Shown here: in pieces, positions 16,708 through 25,059 of the stretch
Layout: every line of letters starts with the position of its first letter
Numbering within the stretch: the stretch's first letter is position 1
NCBI GenBank assembly: GCA_963725615.1
Contig: CAVRZO010000006.1
Coordinates: 153,797 to 217,796, forward strand
DNA: 64,000 nucleotides
Direction of reading: 5' to 3'
Source of the DNA: JAIQFF01 sp963725615
GTDB lineage: Bacteria; Acidobacteriota; Terriglobia; Terriglobales; Acidobacteriaceae
The notes under the pieces: generated by a model
Told to the model about the DNA's origin: nothing
What the model saw: the letters and a program-made list of their open reading frames with translations, nothing else
Database searches by the model: none
Translations under genes and position numbers: made by a program

Positions 16708-17907
16708 ATGGTTACGAAACTTACGTCGGTTTTGATTCTGCTCGTTTTGGCCCTGGGCGCTGCCTTCGCGGGCGAGTCGCCCGCGACCACACAAACCGTA
16801 CAGGCCACACGGCCCACACAGCCCGGACAGGCTTCGATTCTTCCTCCGCAATTCGCCGGGTGGCATGTTTCCGGCTCGACTAAGACGAGCCAAGACCCTG
16901 CGGTCGCTGACCCTGTGAACGCCGCATTACTCAAGGAATACGGCTTGACCGACTTTGAATCTGGCGCCTACACCCGGGATGACGGACGCAAGGTCGCCCT
17001 CAAAGCCATTCGCTTCACGGATGCCAGCGGCGCATACGGCGCCTTCACGTACTACAAGATGCCCCAGATGCTCACCGAGTCGATCCCCGACCAGGGCGCG
17101 TCGCTGAATGAGCGGGTGCTGTTTTATCGCGGCAACATTCTGGTGGACGCGGTATTCGACAAGCTGAGCGCCATGTCGGCCGCCGAGTTGCGCGATCTGT
17201 CTGAAGGACTGCCCCTGCCGACCGGGAACACGCGCAATCTGCCCATCCTGCCGCAGTACCTTCCGAAGTCGGGTTATGTGAAGAACACCGCGAAATACGT
17301 GCTGGGGCCAGTGGGCCTGGAGAAGATCAGCGCGCCGCTTTCCGCGCCCCTGGTGGACTTCAACGCCAGCACTGAAGTGGCTTTGGGCAACTACCAAACC
17401 GCGGACGGAATCGCGACGCTCATGCTGATCGAGTATCCGACGCCGCAACTGGCGGCGGAACATCTGCGACAGATCGACGCGGCCAACCAGGCCAAGGCGC
17501 AGGCGCACGCTGGAAGTCCGGCAGCAAATGCTGATCCGACCTTCGCCAAGCGCACCGGTCCCATCGTGGTGATTGCGACGGGAGCAATCTCGCCAGGAGA
17601 AGCGCGTTCTCTCTTGAGTTGGGTGAACTACGAAGCCGACGTAAACTGGACCGAGAACACCTATCAAGGCAAGAAAAATAATCTGGGCAACCTGCTGATC
17701 AATGTTTTCCTGCTGTGCGGAATTCTGATCGTATTCGCGGGAGTGGCGGGTGTCGCATTTGGAGGGATTCGGATCTTCTTCAATCACATTTTGCCGGAGA
17801 AGATTCTGCACCGCCAAAAGGATGTGGATTTCATTTCTCTGAACCTATCCGACGGTCAGGATGGAGCCGCCGATTCCAAGGTAAGCTCATCAATCAAAGC
17901 CGTTTAA
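16708..17907 (+). CDS. Secreted, C-terminally membrane-anchored protein of unknown function
   Basis: A 399-residue protein with an N-terminal signal peptide (VTKLTSVLILLVLALGAAFA), a soluble region of about 300 residues that begins FAGWHVSGSTKTSQDP, and one C-terminal hydrophobic helix (LINVFLLCGILIVFAGVAGV) followed by a basic cytoplasmic tail. It resembles a DUF family common in Acidobacteria whose members I can name only as hypothetical. The start is the ATG at 16708; the frame opens with a TTG six codons earlier. Right after the signal peptide the DNA contains the palindrome CGCGGGCGAGTCGCCCGCG (16767-16785), an intergenic repeat elsewhere in the window, which here encodes AGESPA. Confidence 0.75.
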   Translation: MVTKLTSVLILLVLALGAAFAGESPATTQTVQATRPTQPGQASILPPQFAGWHVSGSTKTSQDPAVADPVNAALLKEYGLTDFESGAYTRDDGRKVALKAIRFTDASGAYGAFTYYKMPQMLTESIPDQGASLNERVLFYRGNILVDAVFDKLSAMSAAELRDLSEGLPLPTGNTRNLPILPQYLPKSGYVKNTAKYVLGPVGLEKISAPLSAPLVDFNASTEVALGNYQTADGIATLMLIEYPTPQLAAEHLRQIDAANQAKAQAHAGSPAANADPTFAKRTGPIVVIATGAISPGEARSLLSWVNYEADVNWTENTYQGKKNNLGNLLINVFLLCGILIVFAGVAGVAFGGIRIFFNHILPEKILHRQKDVDFISLNLSDGQDGAADSKVSSSIKAV

Positions 17908-18009
17908 GGAGTGAAACCTGGCAAAACGCCCAAAATGGGCCGCTTGACCGGCCTGTTAACCTATTTTCTAAGTTGTTGATTACAAAGATATTTATTTCCC
18001 AAAAATCCC

Positions 18010-18039
18010 TTGACACCCCCCTTTTTCGGCTCATAAGAT
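18010..18039 (+). promoter_or_regulatory. Promoter-like sequence for the candidate small RNA
   Basis: A perfect -35 TTGACA at 18010-18015, an 18-base spacer and a -10-like TAAGAT at 18034-18039, in a gap with no open reading frame of credible quality. Confidence 0.55.
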
Positions 18040-18044
18040 TTCGC

Positions 18045-18127
18045 CAGAAAGTTTTAACGGATTTTTTGCCCCGTTGGAACTATTCTCCCTTAAAAGAAAA
18101 GGCCGCCTATGCCAGGGCGGCCTTTTT
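18045..18127 (+). ncRNA. Candidate small RNA of about 83 nt
   Basis: A transcript starting six to eight bases after the TAAGAT box would run through an A/T-rich unstructured segment (AAAGTTTTAACGGATTTTTT) and end at a canonical terminator: GGCCGCC-tatgccag-GGCGGCC followed by five T residues (18101-18127). The promoter and terminator are only about 60 bases apart and there is no start codon with a ribosome site between them. The alternative is that the hairpin terminates the upstream 16708 gene, whose stop is about 190 bases away. Confidence 0.45.
18099..18127 (+). terminator. Rho-independent terminator
   Basis: AAGGCCGCC pairs with GGCGGCCTT around an eight-base loop and is followed by a T run. 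Being A-rich before and T-rich after, it could work in both directions. Confidence 0.88.
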
Positions 18128-18272
18128 GTTGCAGTCGTCGGTCGTCAGTTTAAGTCATCAGCCTTCAAATCTTCGTTCGTCAGCGCAGGCGAACCTCGTT
18201 GAATAAAACGTTGAACTTCCTGACGACTGAAGACCGACGACTGACGACTGCCTTTGTTAGAATCGAAAACAG

Positions 18273-18348
18273 GCCGACGTAGCTCAGTTGGTAGAGCAGC
18301 CGATTCGTAATCGGCAGGTCAGCGGTTCAAGTCCGCTCGTCGGCTCCA
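18273..18348 (+). tRNA. tRNA-Thr (anticodon CGT)
   Basis: The full cloverleaf is visible: acceptor stem GCCGACG / CGTCGGC, D-arm with AGCTCAGTTGGTAGAGC, anticodon stem GCCGA / TCGGC enclosing the loop TTCGTAA (anticodon CGT), T-arm GCGGTTCAAGTCCGC, and CCA encoded at 18346-18348. A TAGAAT box at 18258-18263 could be its -10. Just upstream, 18135-18250 contains inverted GTCGTCGGTCGTCAG-type repeats. Confidence 0.97.
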
Positions 18349-18490
18349 GTTTTTATTTGGTGCGACGTTTTCCACGAGTTTTGCACTCCGAATTGGGCAA
18401 GTTGTCTGGCGTGATTCCCTTTCAGGTCAGTTTCGCCTTGCCAACCGCTAGTAACTTTTCCGATAATACAGTGAGAGCCCGATATCAATC

Positions 18491-19378
18491 GTGTATCGAT
18501 ACAGTCAAGCCGATCTGCTCCGCATCCTGAGGGTCACGGCACGTCAGTTGGCATCCTGGGAGAAGGCCGGACTGGTGGCCGCTGCCGAGAGCTATTCTTT
18601 CTTTGAACTCCTGCAGGTCAAGAAAGTGCGAGACCTGTGCGCGCGCAAAGTGCGTCCCGCGGTGATCCGGCAATCGCTGGAGGCCATGCTGAAGCATGTT
18701 GCGGGGATGGAAAATCCTTTGCTCGAAGCCGGGGCGTTCACCACCGGTCACCGGATTGCGTTTCGTCACAAAGGCAAAGTGGTCGAGCCCATTGCGGGGC
18801 AGTTCATGTTCGATTTTTCTCCCGGACAGCGGGTCGTGGCCAGCACTCCGATCCCCAGCCGTCCCGAGGCGACGCCGACCGACGCAGCCGAGCTTTTTGC
18901 ACGCGGCATCGCGCTCGAAGAAGACCCCAACCATCAGACGCAAGCGATCGAAATGTACCAGCAGGTGCTGGACCTCGATCCCGATCACGCTGCCGCGCAC
19001 ATCAACCTGGGGACGCTGCATTACAACCGGCAGGAGTATGCGCTGGCGGAAAAGCACTACCGCCATGCCATCGAAGTAGATCCGCGCTACGCCCTGGCTT
19101 ACTTTGACCTGGGCAACGTGCTGGATGAAACCGGGCGGGTCACGGAAGCGATCCAGACCTACAGCACGGCGCTGCAACTGGCGCCCACCTACGCTGACGC
19201 CCACTACAACCTGGCGCTGGCCTACGAAAAGATCAAAGAGCCCCGCAACGCCCTCAAGCACTGGCGCGCTTATGTGAAGCTGGACACGGTCGGACCCTGG
19301 TCGGTGCACGCGCGCAACCAGATCCAGCGCATCCTGCAAGCCGACGGATTGAAACTCATACAGGGCGGTAAGCAGTAA
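18491..19378 (+). CDS. MerR-like helix-turn-helix protein fused to TPR repeats
   Basis: A 295-residue protein. Residues 1-70 look like a MerR-type winged helix: YSQADLLRILRVTARQLASW, then WEKAGLV, FFELLQVKKVRDLCARKVRP. A middle segment of about 60 residues ends with PGQRVVASTPIPS. Residues about 135-280 hold four TPR units, for example AIEMYQQVLDLDPDHAAAHI and AEKHYRHAIEVDPRYALAYF. MerR heads bind dyad operators; the TPR replaces the usual effector domain and suggests regulation by a protein partner. The start is GTG at 18491. It lies between tRNA-Thr and an acyl-CoA dehydrogenase gene; its target is unknown. Confidence 0.85.
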   Translation: MYRYSQADLLRILRVTARQLASWEKAGLVAAAESYSFFELLQVKKVRDLCARKVRPAVIRQSLEAMLKHVAGMENPLLEAGAFTTGHRIAFRHKGKVVEPIAGQFMFDFSPGQRVVASTPIPSRPEATPTDAAELFARGIALEEDPNHQTQAIEMYQQVLDLDPDHAAAHINLGTLHYNRQEYALAEKHYRHAIEVDPRYALAYFDLGNVLDETGRVTEAIQTYSTALQLAPTYADAHYNLALAYEKIKEPRNALKHWRAYVKLDTVGPWSVHARNQIQRILQADGLKLIQGGKQ

Positions 19379-19449
19379 GTTTTCCATCTAGCGCCGGCGC
19401 TATAAAAGACTGCTAGAATTGCTAGTTCCTCTCCTTTGAAGGTGCTTTC

Positions 19450-20628
19450 ATGCCTGACGCTACCCTGCAGATTCCGTCGCCCAGTCCTCTGACTTCTTTC
19501 ACCGAAGATGAAATTATGTTTCGTGACAACATTCGCCAGTTTGCCGATGAGAAGGTCCGGCCGCTGGTGAAAGAGATGGACGAAAAAGGCGTCTTCGACC
19601 AGGACCTGATTCGCCAGTTCTTTCAGCTTGGGTTGATGGGGATCGAAATTCCCGAGCAGCACGGCGGCGGCGGGGGCAAGTTCTTTGAAGCGATCCTCGC
19701 GGTCGAGGAAATGTCGCGAGTGGACGCTTCCGCCGGCGTGGTGGTGGACGTGCAGAACACGCTGGTCAACAATGCCTTGCTGCGCTGGGGCAGCGAGGAG
19801 CAGAAGAAGCGATTCCTGCCGCGCATGGCCGCCGACACCTGCGGCGCCTACGCCCTCAGCGAAGCCGGTTCCGGATCGGACGCCTTCGCCCTACAAACCC
19901 GGGCCACACTCAAGGGCAGCGACTACGTCCTCAATGGACGCAAACTCTGGATCACGAACGGCAAGGAGGCCGGGCTGTTTGTGCTCTTTGCCACGGTCGA
20001 TCCGGCGGCCGGTTACAAGGGCATCACGGCCTTCCTCATTGAAAAGACATTCCCCGGCTTCACTGTGGGCAAGAAGGAAGACAAGCTGGGGATTCGCGCG
20101 TCATCTACCTGCGAGCTGATTCTCGAAGACTGCTCCGTGCCGAAATCCAACGTCCTGGGCGAAGTGGGCAAAGGCTACAAGATCGCGATCGAAACTTTGA
20201 ACGAGGGCAGAATCGGGATCGGGGCGCAAATGGCTGGAGTGGCTCGCGGCGCCTGGGAGTACGCGTCGAAGTATGCGCAGGAACGCACACAGTTTGGCAA
20301 GCCGATCGCCGACTATCAAGGTATCCAGTTCCAAATCGCGCAGATGGCGACGGAAATCGAAGCGGCGCGGCTGATGGTGTATAACGCGGCACGCATGAAA
20401 GATGCAGGCATCCCGTTCGTGAAGGAAGCTGCGATGACCAAGCTGTTTTGCTCGCAGGTGGCGGAGCGGGTGACCTCTCTGGCCATAGAAATTTACGGCG
20501 GTTACGGCTTTACCAAAGACTATCCCGTGGAGAAGTACTGGCGCGATTCGAAGATCGGCAAGATCTACGAAGGCACATCCAACATGCAACTGGCTACGAT
20601 TGCAAAGCTGGTGATGGCCAGCAAATAA
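19450..20628 (+). CDS. Acyl-CoA dehydrogenase
   Basis: A 392-residue FAD enzyme that introduces the 2,3-trans double bond in acyl-CoAs, passing electrons to ETF. The signatures are all present: CGAYALSEAGSGSDAFALQT, LWITNGKEAGLF, the hydrophobic core GIGAQMAGVARGAWEYAS, and the C-terminal catalytic glutamate within IYEGTSNMQL. The position of that glutamate and the sequence resemble short- or branched-chain dehydrogenases (butyryl-CoA type). The ATG is preceded by GAAGG. It stands alone, without ETF or thiolase genes nearby, so the substrate chain length is inference. Confidence 0.94.
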   Translation: MPDATLQIPSPSPLTSFTEDEIMFRDNIRQFADEKVRPLVKEMDEKGVFDQDLIRQFFQLGLMGIEIPEQHGGGGGKFFEAILAVEEMSRVDASAGVVVDVQNTLVNNALLRWGSEEQKKRFLPRMAADTCGAYALSEAGSGSDAFALQTRATLKGSDYVLNGRKLWITNGKEAGLFVLFATVDPAAGYKGITAFLIEKTFPGFTVGKKEDKLGIRASSTCELILEDCSVPKSNVLGEVGKGYKIAIETLNEGRIGIGAQMAGVARGAWEYASKYAQERTQFGKPIADYQGIQFQIAQMATEIEAARLMVYNAARMKDAGIPFVKEAAMTKLFCSQVAERVTSLAIEIYGGYGFTKDYPVEKYWRDSKIGKIYEGTSNMQLATIAKLVMASK

Positions 20629-20768
20629 GGCCACAGGCCCGGAATCAGGGCCGGACATGAACCCAGGCCCAATATTCTCCATTGATCTGCTTACAAATTC
20701 AGGGTACGCCCGTCGAACGCTTGGGTTGGTTTGTCTACCGTGTGCACATAATCGCAAAGGAAAAATCA

Positions 20769-22835
20769 ATGATAAAGATGCTAGCTGCGCTCGTAATCGT
20801 ATCGGCTCTGTCTGCCGCCTCGCTGGCGCAAACGCCAGCCGCCGGCAAGGCTGGTCCGCAAAAGCCTCCCGACCTTTTGCCCGGCCTGGACAAGCAGCTC
20901 ATCGACGCCACGGCCGATCCGTGCACCGATTTTTTCCAGTACGCCTGCGGTAATTTTTCCAAACTCTACCCCATCCCGAACGACCGCTCCTCCTACTCAA
21001 CCGGCGCTATCATTGCGGACCATACCGAATACGTCCTGCATTCCATGCTGGAAAAAGCCGCTGCGGGCGGCGCCGGCCGCACTCCCAACGAGCAAAAGAT
21101 TGGCGACGCCTACGCCGCTTGCATGGACGAATCCACCATCAACCAGAAGGGTTTGACGCCGCTGCAAATGGAGCTGGATCGTATTACCGCTCTCAAGAGC
21201 AAAGACGAGTTGCCCGAACTACTCGCCCGTTTTCAACTGATCGGCGTAACCGCCTTTATGAATTTCGGCGAGCAGCAGGATTACAAGGACGCGCGGAAGC
21301 AGATCGCCGTCGTTGACCAGGGAGGTCTGGGACTGCCCGAACGCGACTATTACTTCCGCACCGGCGACGCCGCTGCAAAAACCCGCGCCCAGTACGTGCA
21401 GCATATTGCCAACATGTTCAAGCTCACGGGCGAGTCGGAAAAGAAAGCTGTCAGTGACGCACAGGCCATCATGGATCTGGAAACCGCGCTGGCCAAGGTT
21501 TCTATGGACATCACTTCGCGGCGCGATCCCAACAAGGTTTACCACCTGATGCCGGTCTCCGAGCTCGCCACTCTGGCTCCGGGTGTGGCGTGGGACCGCT
21601 TTCTGGTTGCATCCGGAGCACCCAAGCTCAGTGAGTTGAACGTGGCGAATCCTGACTTCATCAAGGGACTGAACAGCCTGCTGGCCTCGACCGACTTGGA
21701 ATCGATCAAGACCTACCTGCGCTGGCAGCTGGTTCTCTCGACCCCGGGCTACGTGCTGCCCAAGGCGCTCGACGATGAACGCTTCGATTTCTACGGCCAC
21801 AAGTTAAGGGGCCAGCCCGAACAAAGGGCCCGCTGGAAACGCTGCGTACAGGCCACCGACGGCGCATTGGGTGAAGCTCTGGGCCAGGTCTACGTCGCCC
21901 AGGAATTTTCTCCGGCCAACAAGCAGGCCACGCTGCAAATGGTGGAGGACATCGAGGCCGCCATGGACCAGGACATCGACACGCTGGACTGGATGAGTCC
22001 TGCCACCAAAGTGCGGGCCAAGGAAAAACTGCATGCGGTGGCGGACAAGATCGGATATCCCGACCACTGGCGAGATTATTCCAAGCTGGTCATCGTGCGG
22101 GATGATGCTTTCGGGAACACGCTGCGCGCCACCGCCTTTGAGAACCGGCGCCAGCTGGCAAAGATCGGCAATCCTGTCGATCGCGGGGAGTGGCTCATAA
22201 CTCCGGCCACGGTCGACGCTTATTACAATCCCAGCGCCAATGATATTAACTTTCCGGCTGGCATACTTCAGTCGCCGCTCTACGACAGCCGCGCATCAGA
22301 CGCGTCGAACTATGGCCACGTGGGTGGCATCGTAGGACACGAACTCACCCACGGATTCGACGATGAAGGCCGCCAATTCGATGCCAACGGAAACCTCGCG
22401 GACTGGTGGACCGCCGAGGATGCGAAGCACTTCGAAGAGAAGGCGGACTGCGAAGTGAAGGAGTACAGCAACTTCGTCGCCGTGGATGACGTGAAGGTAA
22501 ATGGCAAGCTGACGCTGGGCGAGAACACCGCCGACAACGGCGGGCTGCGTCTGGCCTACATCGCTTTCCTGGCCGATGCGAAGCGTAAAAACATCGACCT
22601 GGCTCAAAAGCAGGACGGTTACACTCCGGTGCAGCAATTCTTCCTGGGACACGGACAGAGTTGGTGCGGCAGCACCCGTCCCCAGCAACTCCGCCTGCAA
22701 GTGCAAACCGATCCCCATTCGCCCCGGCAATTCCGGGCGAACGGTGTAGTGCAGAACATGCCCGAGTTCGGCCAGGCCTTCGGCTGCAAAGCCGGACAGC
22801 CCATGATGCCAGTGAATGCCTGCAGAGTGTGGTAA
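20769..22835 (+). CDS. Secreted M13 (neprilysin-like) zinc endopeptidase
   Basis: A 688-residue peptidase with a signal peptide (MIKMLAALVIVSALSAASLA). The M13 N-domain opens with DPCTDFFQYACGNF. The zinc site HELTH is near residue 523 in VGHELTHGFDDEGRQFD, the third ligand region is GENTADNGGLRLAY, the substrate-binding segment is NDINFPAGILQSPLYD, and the family C-terminus CRVW is intact. It cleaves oligopeptides outside the cytoplasm. The start is the ATG after AAAGGA; the upstream frame from 20682 would precede the signal peptide. M13 peptidases are numerous in soil Acidobacteria, but the physiological substrate is unknown. Confidence 0.94.
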   Translation: MIKMLAALVIVSALSAASLAQTPAAGKAGPQKPPDLLPGLDKQLIDATADPCTDFFQYACGNFSKLYPIPNDRSSYSTGAIIADHTEYVLHSMLEKAAAGGAGRTPNEQKIGDAYAACMDESTINQKGLTPLQMELDRITALKSKDELPELLARFQLIGVTAFMNFGEQQDYKDARKQIAVVDQGGLGLPERDYYFRTGDAAAKTRAQYVQHIANMFKLTGESEKKAVSDAQAIMDLETALAKVSMDITSRRDPNKVYHLMPVSELATLAPGVAWDRFLVASGAPKLSELNVANPDFIKGLNSLLASTDLESIKTYLRWQLVLSTPGYVLPKALDDERFDFYGHKLRGQPEQRARWKRCVQATDGALGEALGQVYVAQEFSPANKQATLQMVEDIEAAMDQDIDTLDWMSPATKVRAKEKLHAVADKIGYPDHWRDYSKLVIVRDDAFGNTLRATAFENRRQLAKIGNPVDRGEWLITPATVDAYYNPSANDINFPAGILQSPLYDSRASDASNYGHVGGIVGHELTHGFDDEGRQFDANGNLADWWTAEDAKHFEEKADCEVKEYSNFVAVDDVKVNGKLTLGENTADNGGLRLAYIAFLADAKRKNIDLAQKQDGYTPVQQFFLGHGQSWCGSTRPQQLRLQVQTDPHSPRQFRANGVVQNMPEFGQAFGCKAGQPMMPVNACRVW

Positions 22836-22873
22836 GCCCGCGCTGCAAGCGATAAAGACATGCGATAAAGAAC

Positions 22874-22912
22874 GGAGAGACGAGCAATCAATGCCGTCTC
22901 TCCGGGTGCTTT
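22874..22912 (+). terminator. Hairpin terminator after the M13 peptidase gene
   Basis: A 9-bp stem GGAGAGACG / CGTCTCTCC with a 12-base loop; the downstream tail GGGTGCTTTGTTT is only moderately T-rich. Confidence 0.6.
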
Positions 22913-22960
22913 GTTTAGTACCTCCTTCATCTTGACGTTTGCCAACAACCTCGCCAAGCT

Positions 22961-24505
22961 GTGCTAATGATTACGGCAGGAAGACCCTTCCGTCGGCCGT
23001 TGAAGCGTGGCTGGCTGCCGGTCGAGATGGCCACCCCTCCCAGGCTTCCGGAGATCGCGGAAATTCCTCGAGAGCCTTACTATGCGCTGCTCATCAATCC
23101 TTTTTATCGCAAAGATCCAAACGCCAGTTTCGGCAAACACGTTCTCACGCCCAGTCTGGCATTGACGAGCTTCGCTGCCACTACACCGGATCACTGGCGG
23201 CTCCGTTATTGGGATGAAAATCTGCTGGACGGGTCTCCCCCGTTCAATCCGATTCCTCAGGTTGTTGGTATCACCGTGCACTTGACCTTTGCCGCGCGCG
23301 CTTACGAATTGGCCGACTGGTATCGCCGCCGCGGTGCGAAAGTCATCCTTGGAGGTTTGCACGTCCTTTCTTGCCCCGACGAGTGTGCGCCTCATGCCGA
23401 TGCCGTGGTGCTCGGAGACGGCGTACAACTTTGGCCGCGTATTCTTAGCGATGTAGAACGCGGATGCCTGCTGCGGCGGTACTCTGCAGGATATGAGAAT
23501 GACTACTCCGAGGACCCACCACCGCGCCGTTCTATCCTCCCACGCCATAGCTTCCTGACAACCACCAGCCTGATTGCGACTCGCGGCTGCCACAATCGCT
23601 GCGGTTTCTGCTTTCTGGCGACCGATGGGTTGCGGATGCCGTACCGGATGCGTGATCCCAAACAGGTGGCAGACGAGTTCGCAGCCGATAGCCAGCCTTA
23701 CGCTGTATTCATCGACAACAATCTCGGCTCGCGCAGAGACTACCTGCGAGCGCTGTGCTATGCGCTTCGCCCGCTCGAGAAAGTGTGGAGTGCGGCGGTG
23801 TCGATCGATGTTACCGATGATCCCGGGCTCATTCGCGAGATGGCGCTGGCCGGCTGTACCGGAGTCTTCGTTGGCTTCGAGTCGCTTTCGGACGACAATC
23901 TCACCGACGCCCGCAAGAAGACTCCCAAGACTTCAGATTACTCGCGGAGGGTCAGCCTCTTCCATGACTACGGAATCCAGGTAAACGGCTCGTTTGTTCT
24001 GGGCTTTGACCATGATCGTAAGGATGTCTTTGCCCGTACCGCAGAATGGGTCGAGGAGAACCGCCTGGAATGCGCGACCTTCCACATCCTTACGCCGTAC
24101 CCGGCGACACCATTATTCAGGCAAATGGAAACCGAGAGACGGCTGTTACACCGCGATTGGAGTCTATACGACACAGCCCATGCGGTTTTCCGGCCCCGGC
24201 ACATGACGCCGGAAGAACTGGAGCAGGGTTACGCCTGGATTTACCAGCGGCTCTTCTCTCACTCGTCAATCTGGCGGCGTCGCCCGGCAGACTGGCATGC
24301 CGTGCCCCTATATCTGGCCATGTCTTATCTGTACAAACGATCCAATCGGTTCTGGCACCTGTTGATCAAGCATGATTTGGTGCACGCGGTGTGGTCGCCG
24401 CTAGTCGAACTAACGCGTATGCGGCACGTTCGGTTCCGAGCGCGCCTTCTGCGAAGGGACGAAACACCATTGATGGCTGGTTCCATTGTGTCAGGCGGCG
24501 TGTAG
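22961..24505 (+). CDS. B12-binding-domain radical SAM protein
   Basis: A 514-residue protein. An N-terminal cobalamin-binding-like Rossmann region (VVGITVHLTFAARAYELADW, AKVILGGLHVLSC, ADAVVLGDG) is followed by the radical SAM cluster motif CHNRCGFC near residue 209. A GGE-like region and the barrel elements MALAGCTGVFVGFESLSDDN and GSFVLGFDHD come next. Such class B proteins methylate or rearrange unreactive carbons, or modify lipids and peptides. Hopanoid or bacteriochlorophyll-type enzymes share the layout, but nothing here fixes a substrate. The C-terminal 100 residues are rich in Arg, Trp and Tyr. GTG at 22961 and ATG at 22967 are both possible starts. Confidence 0.85.
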   Translation: MLMITAGRPFRRPLKRGWLPVEMATPPRLPEIAEIPREPYYALLINPFYRKDPNASFGKHVLTPSLALTSFAATTPDHWRLRYWDENLLDGSPPFNPIPQVVGITVHLTFAARAYELADWYRRRGAKVILGGLHVLSCPDECAPHADAVVLGDGVQLWPRILSDVERGCLLRRYSAGYENDYSEDPPPRRSILPRHSFLTTTSLIATRGCHNRCGFCFLATDGLRMPYRMRDPKQVADEFAADSQPYAVFIDNNLGSRRDYLRALCYALRPLEKVWSAAVSIDVTDDPGLIREMALAGCTGVFVGFESLSDDNLTDARKKTPKTSDYSRRVSLFHDYGIQVNGSFVLGFDHDRKDVFARTAEWVEENRLECATFHILTPYPATPLFRQMETERRLLHRDWSLYDTAHAVFRPRHMTPEELEQGYAWIYQRLFSHSSIWRRRPADWHAVPLYLAMSYLYKRSNRFWHLLIKHDLVHAVWSPLVELTRMRHVRFRARLLRRDETPLMAGSIVSGGV

Positions 24506-24533
24506 CGCTGAGCCCGCAGGACCGCCCCCGGGC

Positions 24534-24962
24534 TCAATTGGTTGATTTCCTGGCGGTGATCCGCCAGCCCAGCCCAATGCATGTGATCACGGCTCCGAGG
24601 AGCAGGTAGAACGGTTGAAGCGGTGGGCTGTTGCTGTAGCCAATGATGGCGATCTCGACTGCCATCCAGATCAGCAGCGCTACCCCGACCCCCAACGTAG
24701 CAATGGGCGCCAGCGCATGCCGACGCCAGGCCAACTGGGCCGCCGCGAGCGGGCCAATTCCAAGGGCGCAGAACAGGATCAGTCCCGGCACGAAGTAGGT
24801 TTCGAACGGCGAGCCCTTTAGCGCCGACAGGGGAAGCGGGATAATCTCGCCTCTCGGCCCGAGCATCAAGGCGCCACCTCCAGCGAGCGCTCCAACACCC
24901 AGAAAGATTTCAAGGGACACGGCAGCCTTCGCGAATCGGCTCAGTGGGCGAGTTTTAGGCAT
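24534..24962 (-). CDS. Small integral membrane protein, unknown function
   Basis: A 142-residue protein with four predicted hydrophobic helices: AVSLEIFLGVGALAGGGALM, FVPGLILFCALGIGPLAAAQ, APIATLGVGVALLIWMAVEI and FYLLLGAVITCIGLGWRI. N- and C-termini are basic and short, so both ends are probably cytoplasmic. No family name can be given. It is convergent with the radical SAM gene and lies upstream of nothing in its own direction. Confidence 0.7.
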   Translation of the reverse strand: MPKTRPLSRFAKAAVSLEIFLGVGALAGGGALMLGPRGEIIPLPLSALKGSPFETYFVPGLILFCALGIGPLAAAQLAWRRHALAPIATLGVGVALLIWMAVEIAIIGYSNSPPLQPFYLLLGAVITCIGLGWRITARKSTN

Positions 24963-25059
24963 GTATGGATGCAGACAGAGGCGTCCGGGCGTGAACCGGA
25001 AACCCCACCAGGCGCCGGATTGAACTGGGCGACTACCCGAGAATTCCTACTAGACAGCC

